Below are positions 23,615-34,926 of a stretch of 64,000 nucleotides of DNA, piece by piece (the stretch's first letter is position 1; each line of letters starts with the position of its first letter). A model generated the notes under the pieces. That model made no database searches. It saw nothing but the letters and a program-made list of their open reading frames with translations, and was not told the origin of the DNA. The translations under genes and the position numbers were made by a program. Source of the DNA: Canna indica (lineage: Eukaryota > Streptophyta > Magnoliopsida > Zingiberales > Cannaceae); assembly GCA_034359265.1 (NCBI GenBank), contig CP136897.1, positions 24,546,001 through 24,610,000 on the forward strand. The letters are read 5' to 3'.

Positions 23615-25035
23615 ATGGCACTAGAGAGTATAGCATGTGCACTACCTAGGTTTGATGAAGAAAACTTTGGTGTTTGGAAGAGTAGGATGTATACATTTCT
23701 TAAAACACAAAGTTTATATCTATTGTGCATGCTAAAGAATGAGTATGTTGAGCCCACCATTGACATAAATGATTGGACTCAAGAACAAGTTCGATTATTT
23801 GAATTGAATGCTAAAACAATGCATTTCCTATATTGCTCATTTCAAATGAAATACTTGAAAAGATTATGCATTGTTCTTCCGCTTTTGATATTTGGCCAAC
23901 ATTAAACATGCTATATGATTTTGCAAAAACTGAAGAGATTACTACTTATGTTGAAGGTGGTGATGACAATGGTCATCCATCCACTACTAACGTCTCTTGT
24001 GGTGCCCATAGCATTTTCGGTCAAAGAAGCACGCTTAAAAGTAGGAAAAGAAAAGTCAAGTGCTTCCTTTGTCAAGAGAAATGACATATATATTAAGAAA
24101 AATTGTCCCTTGATGAAAAAGAAATCCAAGAAGAAAAAGGTCTCCAATTTCACTTCGGAATCAAATGGAGCCTCCTCATGTGGTGACAATGAAGCCTCCT
24201 CAAAATTGTGCCTCATAGGTCTTAACGATGAGGTAAAGTCTTCTGCTTCTTGTCATAATAGTGACTCTAGCAATTCAAGCTCATTTAACATGTCTTATGA
24301 TGAGCTAGTTGATGAATGTAGAAAAATGTATGAATTGCTCATAAAAAAGAACAAGAAAAATTCTGAAATTAAAGAAGGAAAATTTAAGGTTTAGCTCTCA
24401 TGTGCATGAATTAGAAAATGAAAAATTGAATACTAGCCTTTTGATTCTTGCCATGATGACTTAAAACTTGAAATTAAGGACTTGAAACAGAATTAGAAAT
24501 TGAGAATGATGAGTTGTTAACTAAGATTTCAAAAATTAGAAATGAGAATGAAAACACAAAAAATAATGTGAATCTCAATGGTAAGGATTGTACAAGTGAT
24601 TTCAAATTTAAGCATGATATTTTGAAAAATGAAAATTGCTTGTTGAAATCTCAAATACAAGCTTTACACAAATCCATTAATGACTTAAAAAATGAGGTTA
24701 TTTTCCTGAGTAAGAAAACTAGTAATTCATCACATGCTTCATCTTTTAGAAATCCTAGGAATAAAAATACTTATGTAAAGAATATTAAGGTTCATCATCA
24801 TTCTCATGTCAAGCATTCTTCCTTTAAACCTCATGTCCAGAAGAAAAAGTTTCATGGAAATTATTTTTATTGTGGTACTTTTGGGCATGTTATATATGAT
24901 TGTGCATTTAAGATGAACCCAAGTGGAGTTAAAACACTTTGGGTACCTAAGCCCATTAACCCCCAAGGACCCAAAGCCATTTGGGTACCAAAAATTTCAT
25001 GCTCTATTGTAGGGGGAACTACCACACAAGGGTGA
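23615..25035 (+). pseudogene. Sirevirus-like Gag, broken, element B-C
   Basis: Starts ATG at 23615. The N-terminus matches the plant Copia Gag domain (FDEENFGVWKSRMYTFLKTQ). A degraded CCHC knuckle (CFLC..KKNC) lies near 24060-24105. It is followed by a Lys/Glu/Asn-rich coiled region (24290-24700) and a second knuckle, YCGTFGHVIYDC, near 24868. The C-terminus repeats WVPK twice and ends in a Gly/Thr-rich stretch at 25035. Frameshifts occur near 23830-23920, 24080 and 24400-24510. Sirevirus Gag is known for a long coiled region. Unlike a normal Copia element, nothing follows in frame. Confidence 0.8.
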
Positions 25036-28000
25036 AAGATTGGTGATGTGTTGAAGTTGACCAAAGAGTTGAATGATGAATCCTCCCTTGGTTGCAACTT
25101 CAGCTACATTGATGCCTTAGGTAAAGTTGGCATCAAAACTATTCCGGTATCATCTTCTAACTTGCATTGTTTTACCTTAGTTGAAGATTATGATACTATG
25201 TTTAATTTGAGTTGTTTTCTCCGCTCTTGCTAAAGAATTCTTTTGAAAATGTTTTTGAGTTTTGATTTTGATTTCCCGGTCTCCTCGGAGACCTATGTAG
25301 CCTGTAATGGGCTCATGCGACCTTGCGGTTCTAAATCGTAGGCACATTGTGGCCTTTCGGTTTTAAACCAATAGAAAGGGTTGGAGATCATGTTTTCATA
25401 TTTATTATCTTTGTGATCTCTTAAAAATTTGTTTTGGTATGACTAGATTTCATTTAAAACGAATTTCAAACTATTTAGCAAAGTGAACTTTTATAATGAT
25501 ATTTGATGCTTCTCTTTGCTTTTTGGTTTGGTTAGCTTGCTAAGTAGCTATATTTTCACTATAACATTAGTGTAGCTTACTTGCAAGTTATAAGTATTTT
25601 AGGAAGGCTAGCTAGAATAAAAAGGATTAGTTTGGCTAAATTTTCAAGTATGAGGTATGATTTCGATTTTCATAAAATCTTAGTGTTATACCTCAATGTT
25701 TAAGCATGAATTATGTCTCTTTACCCATGATGATAATTACATGTTAAATCCTTATTTCTCATGAGCAGGTAGAATTTTTATACTTAGGCAAATTTCATTG
25801 AATGAAACTTGCTCTAGGTTGATATTGCTATTAGAGACAGTCTTATAAGTTCAAACTAGTTTAATATGGTTAGAGATCTTATTCCTCAAATATTTCACAT
25901 CTTAAGATCTCCTAGATTCATTTTGATATCATGATAACTCTTTAAAATGAATATTTACTATCTAGCATAGGTTAAGGTTTTTAAATGAAACTTTGCATTA
26001 AACCTTTGCTATTTAGTATATTAGCTTGCTAGTTGGTATATAATTTCATTTTGATACTAATGAAGCCTACTTGCAAGTTAAGAAAGTGGTAAACAATGAA
26101 TGGCTATGTTATCTAAAAGAAAATGTTAAAAGGAAATGATAAGTTGGGCAAAATTCTATGAAAAAATGTATGAATTTGATTTTGCAAAAAATCTTAATAT
26201 AATACTTGAATATTCATGCTTTAATGATGTTTCTCTATACTCATGATTGATGTTGCATGATAGATATTTGAATCTTCGTGAGTAGGAAAAATCTTGATAA
26301 CCTAGCTCATTTCATGATATCATGATATTTATGAAATCGAACTAAGTTAATATTTTTCTTTAGAGACTTCATGTTAAGTTGAAAATTGGATGAACATGTT
26401 TAGATACACATATCACATGAGTCTAGGTATTTAAAAATGAAAATTCATGTCTAGATGAACAATGTGAAAACTAAGTCAATTTAGAGGACTTAAGCTTAAG
26501 AAGTTTGACCCAAGTCAACAAATTGACTTGGACATTTCATTTTAAGTCCAAACTTTATAAACATGTTTAGGAATAGGTACGACATGTTTCCAAGCACTTA
26601 AAGTGAAAAATTCATATGGATGTGGATAAAATGACTTAGAGATCAATTCATGCTTACCTCTTTTGAACCAAGTTGACCCAAGTCAACCAATTGATTTAGT
26701 GGTCTTATTTTTAATTCATATTTAGGGAACATGTTTAGATTTACTCATGTTAGGTATCCATAGGTTTAAGTTTGAAAAACCATGAGTAAATGCTAAGATT
26801 GAAACTTAGCAAATTTCATAAAAACTAGTTTAGGTTTTAATGAAACCATGTTAAGTTGATATCTTGACTTAAGGACATAATTCTCCTTTCAAACTTGACA
26901 TATATTTTTTACATGACCATCATGTGGTGTCATGAAAGTTTGAATGAAAATTGAACAAGTTTTGAGAATAACTGAAAATTAAGAAAATGTCATTTCACAC
27001 AACATTGGTATGCATTTTCAGTTATCTCTAGAAAAATATAAAATATAAAAAAAATCCTTTTTAGATGATTCTTGATATTGTACTTTCACTGAAAAATATA
27101 ATTTCTTCAGTAAAAATTTTAAAAAGTTTCATCAAGAATCTAATTTAAAATGAAATTTTGAAGTTGAATTTCGAAAACACAAAGTATCACTTATTTGAAA
27201 TATCAATCTTTTTGATACATTGATCTTTCTTCAAAAACTTCAATTGAAAACTCATGTATACCATTAGAATTCTATTTCTAATATCATTCACATAATTTCT
27301 TGAGTAAAATCATCCTAGAAATGATTTTGATATCTTGGATGATAGCTAGAAATATCCATTTTTTTTATTAAAATCAATATAGGATGAAAAATGGACTTTG
27401 ATTTTTTTAATTCACTTTGAGTTCAAACATGATACATGCATTTCAAATAACAATTCAACAATTGGTATCAAAAAATTTCGTTGAAAATATGATTTTGTAC
27501 AAACTTAAAAGTTTGATTTTTGAAAACTTGAAGTATATACCTTGACCTAAGTCAACAAAGTGACTTAGAAATTTCATCTTAAGCCCAAAACTGATTCATA
27601 GACTTACATTCTCTCATGTTTGATGTCTAGATGCCTAAGTTTAAGAAAATATGAGTAGATAGCAAAATTTGATACTTAGTCATTTTCATGCTTTCATGCT
27701 TAATTCGAATGAAAACGTGCTAAGTTCAATATTTGATTAAATAACATTAGTTTCACTTCAAACTTGATATATCATGCTTTAAATGATTATATCTTGGTAT
27801 GTTGAAAGTTTGAATGAAATCTGAAAATGTCTTGAAAAAGACTTGAGTGCATACATGATTTGGTCTAGAATTATAACTAATACTCTTTTCTATCATGCAT
27901 GATTTAAGTTTCATATTAGATATTTGTTTCCCATCCCTTTGGTTGAGATTTTCATGTTTCATGAAAAATACTCCTTAGAGTCTCAACTTCATGAAAAAAT

Positions 28001-28659
28001 ATTTGTGTTTCATCCCTTTGACTAGATTAACCTTTCTTGCCCTTTTTGATTGATGTCAAAAGGGGGAGAAAATGATAGGTAAAGGGGGAGAAAAGTATAG
28101 GTAAATAGGGAGAAAAGTATAGGTAAAGGGGAGGAAAATATAGGAAATCCATGCATCCATGTCTATATAAGTGTGCGACTAAGGAGTTGCAGAGCAGACT
28201 TCGCATAACGAAGCAGTTCTACTTCTCCCACTGTACTAGTTTTCTTGAAGTGTACTAGTTTTCTTGAAGTAATCAAAGCTTTTAAGCCTTCAAACAAAAA
28301 TTTCTTGTGTTATTCCTCGATTAGCTCCAGCGTTCGACCGTTCGACGTAACCCGCAATCTATTCGAGAAGCACTTTCCGCGCTTTTAATCCTGGTATCAG
28401 AGCCTTTCTCATCCAAGGTACACATTTCAATTTTCTTGCGAACTACTCCGCTTTTTATATACTTCGTTTTGTTTGAAAACCTAGGTTGTGACCTCTAATC
28501 CCAACTTAAGATAGACGATAACGAGGGTGGAGTAGATAGGAGGAGTTTATCTTCATAGATATGCATGTTGATAAGGGGAGAAATCCCTTAGTTGATATCC
28601 TATATGCTTTAATGATATATTTTCTCAATGATGCTTGTCATCATCAAAAAGGGGAAGAT
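25036..28659 (+). other. Non-coding tail of element B-C with internal modules
   Basis: A 3.6-kb AT-rich region where pol would be. It consists of repeated modules: a unit of about 490 bp with the phrase GCTTGCTAAGTAGC / GCTTGCTAGTTGG at 25535 and 26025, and units around TTGACCCAAGTCAACAAATTGACTT at about 26505, 26673 and 27543. Element D shares this tail in the same order, and A shares its last part. Purine tracts at 28060-28140 and 28641-28659 precede the LTR. An unrelated insert lies at 28157-28532. Confidence 0.7.
28157..28532 (+). mobile_element. Insert with TATA box and primer site (TRIM-like or LTR fragment)
   Basis: About 376 bp absent from the matching place in element A (about 1045). 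It has TCTATATAAG at 28163, a tandem CTAGTTTTCTTGAAGTG phrase at about 28226-28270, and TGGTATCAGAGC at 28392-28403. These look like the R-U5 end of a Copia LTR followed by its primer site and leader. It may be a captured fragment or a very short non-autonomous element. Confidence 0.5.
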
Positions 28660-30238
28660 TGTTGGCTTTAGGTTTTCAACCTTGGTCTTAATCTCGACTT
28701 TGATGATAACAAACATGGAACTAATATTTCGTTGAGAAATCTTTCAGGTTTCATATCGATTAGCGTTTGATGTCCTCGATTAGATAAATCGGAAGAAATC
28801 GGTAAATCGGAATGACATTGATCGTCGCGCTCGGGTTCGTCGTGGAAATTCTCGAAGATCGACGAGTGCACCAAAGTCGCATTGGACGAGTCCAAATATC
28901 AAATAAAAAGCTCTCCAACATGATGCTCGTTGAAAGTCGAAACCCGAAAACGAAACACGGAAGAAAAAGGCTGAAGAAAATAAACTCAGCCCATGTTTTG
29001 TCAACCGATCGATCACCGAAGGATAGGTAAAAAGCGCAGTAGCTACTTCAGTCGATCGGACGGTTGACTAATTGAGGCCAGAAAGTGGCAATAGCGTCGT
29101 CGGTCGATCGGACTGCGGATAGCTGTAGATGCAGCTTGTGTCGATCGACCGACGAGTCGACCGGATTGAGGGAACGTAAGTTTTGTGATTGTCGGTCGAT
29201 CGGGCGAAGCCCAGAATGGGCAGTAGCCCTGGTGGTCAACCGACCTGCGGATAGCCACAGACGCAACTCGCGTCAGTTGACCGACTGGTCGACCGAAGTG
29301 AAGATCGATTGTTTTGCATCTGGCGGTCGACCCGTCGATCGACCGCACACAAAGAGAAAGATAGTGGTCGTTCGAGCGGTCGATCGGTCGATCGACCAAA
29401 CGTCTGCAACGGCTAGATTTTAGCTCCCTGAGCTGTTGTTTCTTCATGAGGGTGTAAATATACCTCATCTACTCTCTTTAACCCTCTTCTCTAACACTCC
29501 TATAGATTTTATTGAGCCATCAAGGAGATTTGATCCTTCCAAAAAGGATAAATTGCTTGCGCTCATTCTTCCGCCGACAGCTTCTTCAAGCGCACAATCT
29601 GCCTCGACTCGAAAATTGATTCGAGCTCTACGACTCGGCGAGTTGGATGTTTCAAGGCTTGGAAAAGAGCACGATTTCTTGGTTCTATTTTAAACTATTT
29701 TCAATTGTAATTTTAACTGTTATTTGGATCTGTTTTTGGATTTGTGTTTGAGTATGACCTAGGTTGTTAGGTCTTGTATGAAAGTGGTTACCTTGTTGTG
29801 AAGGTGTAAAGCCACTTGTGTAAACTTAGTTTTTACTAGGATTAGTTGAGTTGTCCCTTATGTTGAGGTGGGAAAGTACTCTCAGTAAAAAGGCGGGATA
29901 CTTCCGGGTGTGGTAGTGCCTTCGGTTGGAGAGCGGAGACTTTTCGGTGAAAAGTCCTCTGTGTAAGGGAAACTAATTAATTTAGTAAAGCTTAGTTTAG
30001 AAATCCTAAGCGGTGTGCTTAGGTAGTGGAGTAGGCATTGGGGCCGAACCACTATAAATCTATGTGTTAGCATTGTTATCTATTGGTGTTGTGCTTAATT
30101 ATTTTATATTGCTTCCGCATCCAATTGTAAAATTATAATTTGTCTAACTAATCAAGAAACGATTAAAATTAAAATTTAGGCTAATTAATTTAGTTAACAC
30201 ACTATTCACCCCCCTCTAGTGTCGTCATTTCGCTCATA
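28660..30238 (+). repeat. 3' LTR of element B-C
   Basis: A 1579-bp LTR, TGTTGGCTTTAGG to CGCTCATA. The palindrome array (28995-29400) precedes a mutated TATA (GGGTGTAAATATACC) at about 29449. The target duplication ACGTC follows. Confidence 0.88.
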
Positions 30239-30414
30239 ACGTCATCGATGTCAGGTCAGCAATTTAACGAAAAACTTAATCCGAATTAGACGGTGTGATA
30301 CAATTGAAATGAACCAAGAGTTGAAGTCTGCATTTGAAACAAATGAAAATTTATGATAAATTTGAAAATTTTGATAAAAATCGTGATATATTCATTAATT
30401 AATGCAAAAAGAAA

Positions 30415-31337
30415 CAGAAGATGATAAGGAGTATTGCTGCCTAGACCACTGTAACTTAGAAGAATAGTGTAAGGACCAACTGATAAAACAATATTTTGTT
30501 GTCAAAACAAATAATATCTTAGTGACATAATGCAAATTTCAAGTATTTACTATATATGCCTCAAGCAACAGAGATTTTACCTTAGGTAATACACACCCTG
30601 CATTGGTGATCAAAAATTTAAAAATATACTAGGAACACTTTGGATACAACCTATTTGAGCATCTTGTATATCATAGTGCAAACAAATTCTACATAATAAA
30701 AATAAGATTTTTTGGAAAATAGAACTTTCAAACATTTGCAAACCATATGACTTACTTATATTAAAGAACTGAAAATATTACTACGAAGTACAAAGAGACC
30801 ATCTTAGTGGATTATTCATAAAATAATTATAGAGTATGCTGTAAGCATCAGCAACCTCAATGTCAAAACTTAAAAAAGAAAATAAGATAAGACAAGTAAA
30901 TAAAAACTATAAACCATTTCTTTTTGAATCAAAATATCCAGGTATGAACATAGTCAAGAAGCCATTTTACACGAGAATGATAAAACCAAGATGATTGAGA
31001 TTTGCTATTGTTGTTTGTTTCTCTCTAAACTTGGATATTGATTATTTTATAAAAATGTCTAGAACCATTGGAAACATCAGGCCAAAAAAAATCAAGGTTA
31101 CTCAATTTTCAAAATAAAAAGAAACGGCCAAAAGACCCAGTTTATTCATTACCATAGACATTACAATCATCATAACGAGGATTAATCTAAAAATAAAGAA
31201 TTGTCACATATTTACATAAGGCCAACCGTGTGGTTGATTTCCTTGCAAGCTACTTACAGTTGAAAATTAAGAAGCGAGAAGCCATGATGCATGGGGATGA
31301 CCTGCCCTTGATTCTCAGGGATATATAGCTAAGGACT
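30415..31337. other. Degraded DNA with an RNase H-like fragment
   Basis: Mostly AT-rich, without clear content. At about 31219-31325 (plus) an open stretch of 34 codons begins ANRVVDFLASYLQL and ends LPLILRDI. This resembles the end of the RNase H domain that plant LINEs and their derivatives carry. The rest shows nothing. Confidence 0.35.
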
Positions 31338-31676
31338 TACTACAACACAATCGACCTATATATAGAGACACATAATTAAAGATAAACTAGATATTTATTT
31401 TTAAATATTCACATTTAGAGATTAACAAACACAAAATATGCTTATAGTCTCTAAAAATAATTTTAGAGTCAGATCAATTAAGTGATTCTATTGCTGATGT
31501 TTTTATAGTTTAGAGTCAAATTAATTAAGTGGTTCTATTGTTATTATTTCTATAGATCTTTAGAGATTAATTAGGAATAAATTTTTTGTCTATTAATCTC
31601 TAAATGTGAAGATTTAAAAATAAAAATATAATTTGTCTCTAATTTCATGTCTCTATAGGTTAATTGTATTGTAGTG
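31338..31676. mobile_element. Mini-CACTA element
   Basis: A 339-bp element with terminal inverted repeats TACTACAACACAATCGACC and CACTACAATACAATTAACC (reverse of the right end) and a perfect 3-bp target duplication ACT (31335-31337 and 31677-31679). Inside it has duplicated TTAGAGTCA-AATTAAGTG motifs. Non-coding. Confidence 0.8.
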
Positions 31677-31863
31677 ACTATTAATTCAAGAGCATTGCAA
31701 AATGACAAATAATCAAGTAACTCAACGTCCTTGTAATTCAAATAGATAAAAATTCACTACTGTGAGAGCAATCAAAACTAGCATGATGTGTACTCAGGCA
31801 ATCTAGTTATATAACCAAGACAAGAAAAAGATTTATATTCTCCCAAAAAAAAGAAGATTGTAC

Positions 31864-32271
31864 TAGAGGTGGCAACGGACCGTGCCTAGCATGGCCCGAC
31901 CACATTTCAGGTTGTGCCTGACATGATCCGAATTCGCTGGGGGCAGACCTAGCCAGGCCCGAGCCCGCCCATTCGGGCTCGGACCGGCCCGAATAATTAA
32001 ATATTTAAATTTAATTTTAAAATTTTAAAAGTTTTTTTTTATCGGTCCGGCCCGAGCCAGACTTGGCTCGGGCCAGGCCTAGGTCGTCGTGCGCCGACCT
32101 ACAGCCGTGCTCAGCCCGCGTGCCGTGCTCGGGCTAGCATGGTGCGCAGGCCATGCTCGGCCCGCGTGCCCAGGAGGCGAGCGCGGCCCATTGCCAGCCG
32201 AGTCAGGCACGGCTTGGAATCGGGCCGAGCCCGTGCCGTCCATGGACGGGCCCGGCCCATTGCCACATCTA
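31864..32271. mobile_element. hAT MITE of the TAGAGGTGGCAACGG family
   Basis: A 408-bp element with ends TAGAGGTGGCAACGG and CCATTGCCACATCTA. The 8-bp target duplication is GATTGTAC / GATTCTAC (7 of 8). Subterminal regions are rich in GGCCCG motifs. It shares its termini with the transposase-carrying hAT at 37136. Its GC-rich open frames are not genes. Confidence 0.88.
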
Positions 32272-33208
32272 GATTCTACCAATATAAAATGTCTTACTTT
32301 AACTTTTCTGAGGCAATCATGATCGATGTCAATATGAGTTCATCAACCATGAAGTCCACCAACTGCACTGACATCTGCTCATGGGCCGAACCTATAGAAA
32401 ACAACCATTAAAAACAGTACAAACATAAAATGATGTTGTGAAGAAAGCTATAGTTTTCTTCCAATAACTTGAGACTGGCAAAAGTGAAACACAAAATCAT
32501 GTGGAAGAGCTTTGACAACTAGAGCCTCACTATAATTTATAGAGATAAAAGGGATGGATAAAACCGTCATTGGATCTAGCCTCACGTAATGCCATCCATC
32601 TAGTTCTGGACTTCTGGGCTGTAGGTTAGAATTGAGCTTTGAAAAGTAAATCAAGCTTTAACTGAAGGAAATTGCAACACCCCATTTAATCCTATATCAA
32701 AAGTTAATTGTCATGCCTACTACTAATAACTTAATTGGCATTGTGCATTTTTAGTCGAGTGCTTCACTACTTCAGGACTATCAAGCTCTATCATAAAATG
32801 ATTGGTGTGAAATGAACTATCAGTTAAAGACCCTTCTCTTTTTTAGAAAAAAAAATATAGCAATATGTAGAACCCCAACAGTAATAAGGTAGAACCACAA
32901 TGCTAAAAGTAGAATGACAACCGTAATAATAAGTCAATTGAAAATTAGCATATTGTTCATTGAAACTCCAAATTTTTTTGCCAAACTTTTCAGAACTTTC
33001 ATTTTTGTTTCAAATGTATACTCCCACAGCTAGGTGTTACAGTAGTCGTTATATGCTGACGTGGACTGCACTGTCAGTATAAATAAATTAATTTTTTATT
33101 CAAAGTTATCTCGTCATCAAATGATCCACGTCAGCAAGATCAGTTAAAAAATTTAAAAAACTCTTCAATTATTTTTTCTCCTTTTTAAAGGTATGACTGA
33201 TGTGGCAT
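32272..33208 (-). other. Degraded DNA with possible old exon-like stretches
   Basis: Two short minus-strand open stretches are flanked by AG and GT: one at about 32290-32392 (phrase EQMSVQLVDFM) and one at about 32566-32620 (phrase SPELDGWHYVRLDPMT). I do not recognise either. The region 33040-33150 has a small inverted repeat (GCTGACGTGG / CCACGTCAGC) that may be a decayed MITE. Confidence 0.25.
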
Positions 33209-33537
33209 TGTTAAGAAATTAGTGAGCCTAACTCACCCCAAAAGCTAGCTCATAAAAAAAGGATTGCTCAAACTATTTAAATGCTACTTTGGTCATATTT
33301 TTAACCAATGTGGGACTTTAATACACTCCCCTCACACCCAGGATTAGACATCTGGAGCGTAGAGTTTTACAGGACTGGACATTTGCGGGTGGCACAATAT
33401 CAACCACAAGTTTGGTTCTGATACCATATTAAGAAATTAGTGGGTCTAACTCACCCCAAAAGTTAGCTCATGGGGAGAGGATTATCCAAACTATTTAAAG
33501 ACTACTTTGGCCATATTTTTAACCAATGTAAGACTTG
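33209..33537 (-). mobile_element. TRIM-like mini-retrotransposon
   Basis: Two direct repeats of about 115 bp (33209-33325 and 33427-33537), both with the phrase TAACTCACCCCAAAAG. Between them lies about 100 bp ending GGTTCTGATACCA, the minus-strand form of a TGGTATCAGAACC primer site directly beside the second repeat. LTR, primer site and no coding is the TRIM layout. The right repeat's end merges with the 3' LTR of element L. Confidence 0.65.
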
Positions 33538-33649
33538 TGACAGGGAGAGAGGGAGAGATAAAGAGAGAGATGAGACAAGAGTTAGATAGATGAGATAAGA
33601 ATTGTAAATTCAAACATGTATTATTCCCCTTCATGAATGAAATAAATAC
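33538..33649 (-). repeat. 3' LTR of Gypsy element L, outer piece
   Basis: Starts TGACAGGGAGAG and matches 60924-61053 through CATGAATGAAATAAATAC. The MULE inserted at that point. The LTR resumes at 45258 and, after another insertion, at about 50019. Confidence 0.85.
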
Positions 33650-33990
33650 GAGAAAATTAATGAATCTAACTCATACTATGACGAAATGAATAAATCTAAC
33701 CCAATTTTTAATTTGTATCAATTATAATCTAAAGTTTTGAATTGACATCAATTATATCCTACCGTCAATTCAAAGTTAATGAATTTGTTAGTTGTTGATG
33801 TGGCCACCAAGTCAGCAACTAATACTATAATTTTTTATTATTCCATCACAGCACACATCAGCAATAGTTGACTTCAAACAAATAATAAAATAATAAAAAC
33901 TCTATCTACCTAGTCTCCCTTTCTCCATTGATCTCTCCTCCTCAGTCCCCATCGCAGCACCCGAACTCCCGGCTACCCCACCATTTGCCC

Positions 33991-34640
33991 GTTGTCGAGA
34001 CTTTGCACCTTGGCGAAACACCTCGGCAACGAAGGGGAGGCGGGGCCACTCCTAACGTCCAAGTTGTACGCCAGATGCTCGTCCCGCCCCGACGACGAGC
34101 TCGGTTCTCAAAAACTCGAAATGCATCTTATTAAAATTCGAATTTATTTTTTTCTTTTGCATTATACAGTAAATGATTTTAAAAATCTTAAAATAAAATC
34201 AAGGCAAAAAAATTCCATTTCCCTATCATTAATGAAAGACTATCGATGAAAGTAATTAAATAGGATAGCTTGTACCATATCAGTTGTTAGCGAGAGAACG
34301 AAACCAGGGTATAAAGAATAGATAAGTAGAAATAAAATATCTATTCAAAAAAGATCAAAGAACAATGACCAATGAGATCGAAATAATGAATCATAAATGA
34401 GATCGCAACATCCGCTCCTACCTCCGCTAGCTCTACCTCGATCAGTCCGGTAGCACCTGCTGCACCGCCGCCTCAAGGGCAGTCTTCCTCCTCTCTATCG
34501 CCGTCCCAACTCTGTCCCACTTCGTCATCACCTTCCGCCCCCACCGCTGCCCCTACAACCTCGTTGTGCAGCTCTCCCTCACCTTCGCCTCCGCCCTCGC
34601 CCATTCCTTCTTGGGGTCTTACTATTTGGCTCTACAATAA
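33991..34640 (+). pseudogene. Captured DUF3537-family fragment, left arm copy
   Basis: Plus-strand copy of the fragment in the right arm: 33991-34110 and about 34410-34635 match 44890-44580 inverted. The start codon is TTG here, and about 290 bp of unrelated AT-rich sequence (34108-34405) splits it. Readable phrases include FRPHRCPYNLVVQLSLTFAS. DUF3537 proteins are plant multi-pass membrane proteins. This copy is dead. Confidence 0.6.
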
Positions 34641-34776
34641 CCATTGTTGCTCTTCTGGGGTCTTACGTTTTGAAGGGGAGTTCTTGCATACCTTCATGTC
34701 AAAGCCTCAAAAGCTTAAAAATGGATCATAAGTTGAATGACAAATTATATGGATATACTTCAGCATAAGAGTACCG
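34641..34776. other. Left-arm end and probable 3' flank of the captured gene
   Basis: Sequence between the DUF3537 copy and the stop codon of the minus-strand fragment. It is probably the 3' untranslated part of that fragment. No coding seen. Confidence 0.35.
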
Positions 34777-34926
34777 TCAAATGTAATCAGCCTGTACAAT
34801 CTTTTTTGCAATATATTTTCTCAAGAAATCAAATCCATGGCAGTATAAAGCTTCAATTTCTGCATGTTGACCCCTCTCGGTCATCATTGCTAACTCGGCC
34901 TGGTAACTCTCCTTCAAATGGAAGTC
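34777..34926 (-). pseudogene. Captured gene C-terminus, possibly SPO11/TopoVIA-like
   Basis: On the minus strand 49 codons run without a break to TGA at 34777-34779. The phrase AELAMMTERGQHAEIEAL, followed by a Gly-Phe-Asp-Phe-Leu and KYIAKKI segment, has the layout of the extreme C-terminus of SPO11/topoisomerase VI A proteins (acidic AEIEAL, then an aromatic strand, then YI..KI). That match is from memory of the family pattern and is weak. The stop is probably the natural one. The upstream part was lost or never captured. Confidence 0.4.

Larger units (their letters stand above)
21958..30238 (+). mobile_element. Complete gag-only Sirevirus-like Copia element B-C
   Basis: It has 5' and 3' LTRs, a primer site, a gag remnant, a long non-coding tail and polypurine tracts. 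The perfect 5-bp target duplication ACGTC is at 21953-21957 and 30239-30243. About 8.28 kb. Between the gag end (25035) and the 3' LTR there are 3.6 kb with no protease, integrase or reverse transcriptase. It would depend on an autonomous relative. Confidence 0.85.
21613..30405. mobile_element. Mutator-type foldback element split by Sirevirus B-C
   Basis: Ends GGGTTAATTAATTAATGAA and TTCATTAATTAATGC are inverted copies. A perfect 9-bp target duplication AAAAAGAAA (21604-21612 and 30406-30414) indicates Mutator-type insertion. Without the Sirevirus (21958-30243) it is about 507 bp and nearly one long palindrome: the left arm (21640-21780) is repeated inverted at 30244-30400, and the centre (21790-21950) is itself a hairpin. 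It encodes nothing. Confidence 0.82.

Noticed and set aside
32079..32411. GC-rich open frames on both strands
   Set aside because: They lie inside or run off the hAT MITE and reflect its GGCCCG-rich ends; no domain is visible.
32448..32654. Possible host gene exon (68 codons, minus)
   Set aside because: No recognised family and no consistent neighbouring exons; kept only as a low-confidence note within the region entry.
30406..33208. Search for tRNA or snRNA genes in the non-element DNA
   Set aside because: No cloverleaf with A and B boxes or other RNA signature could be recognised by eye.
33209..33537. Cassandra TRIM (LTR with a 5S rRNA-like sequence)
   Set aside because: The LTR has no 5S promoter boxes or 5S-like sequence; only the general TRIM layout is present.
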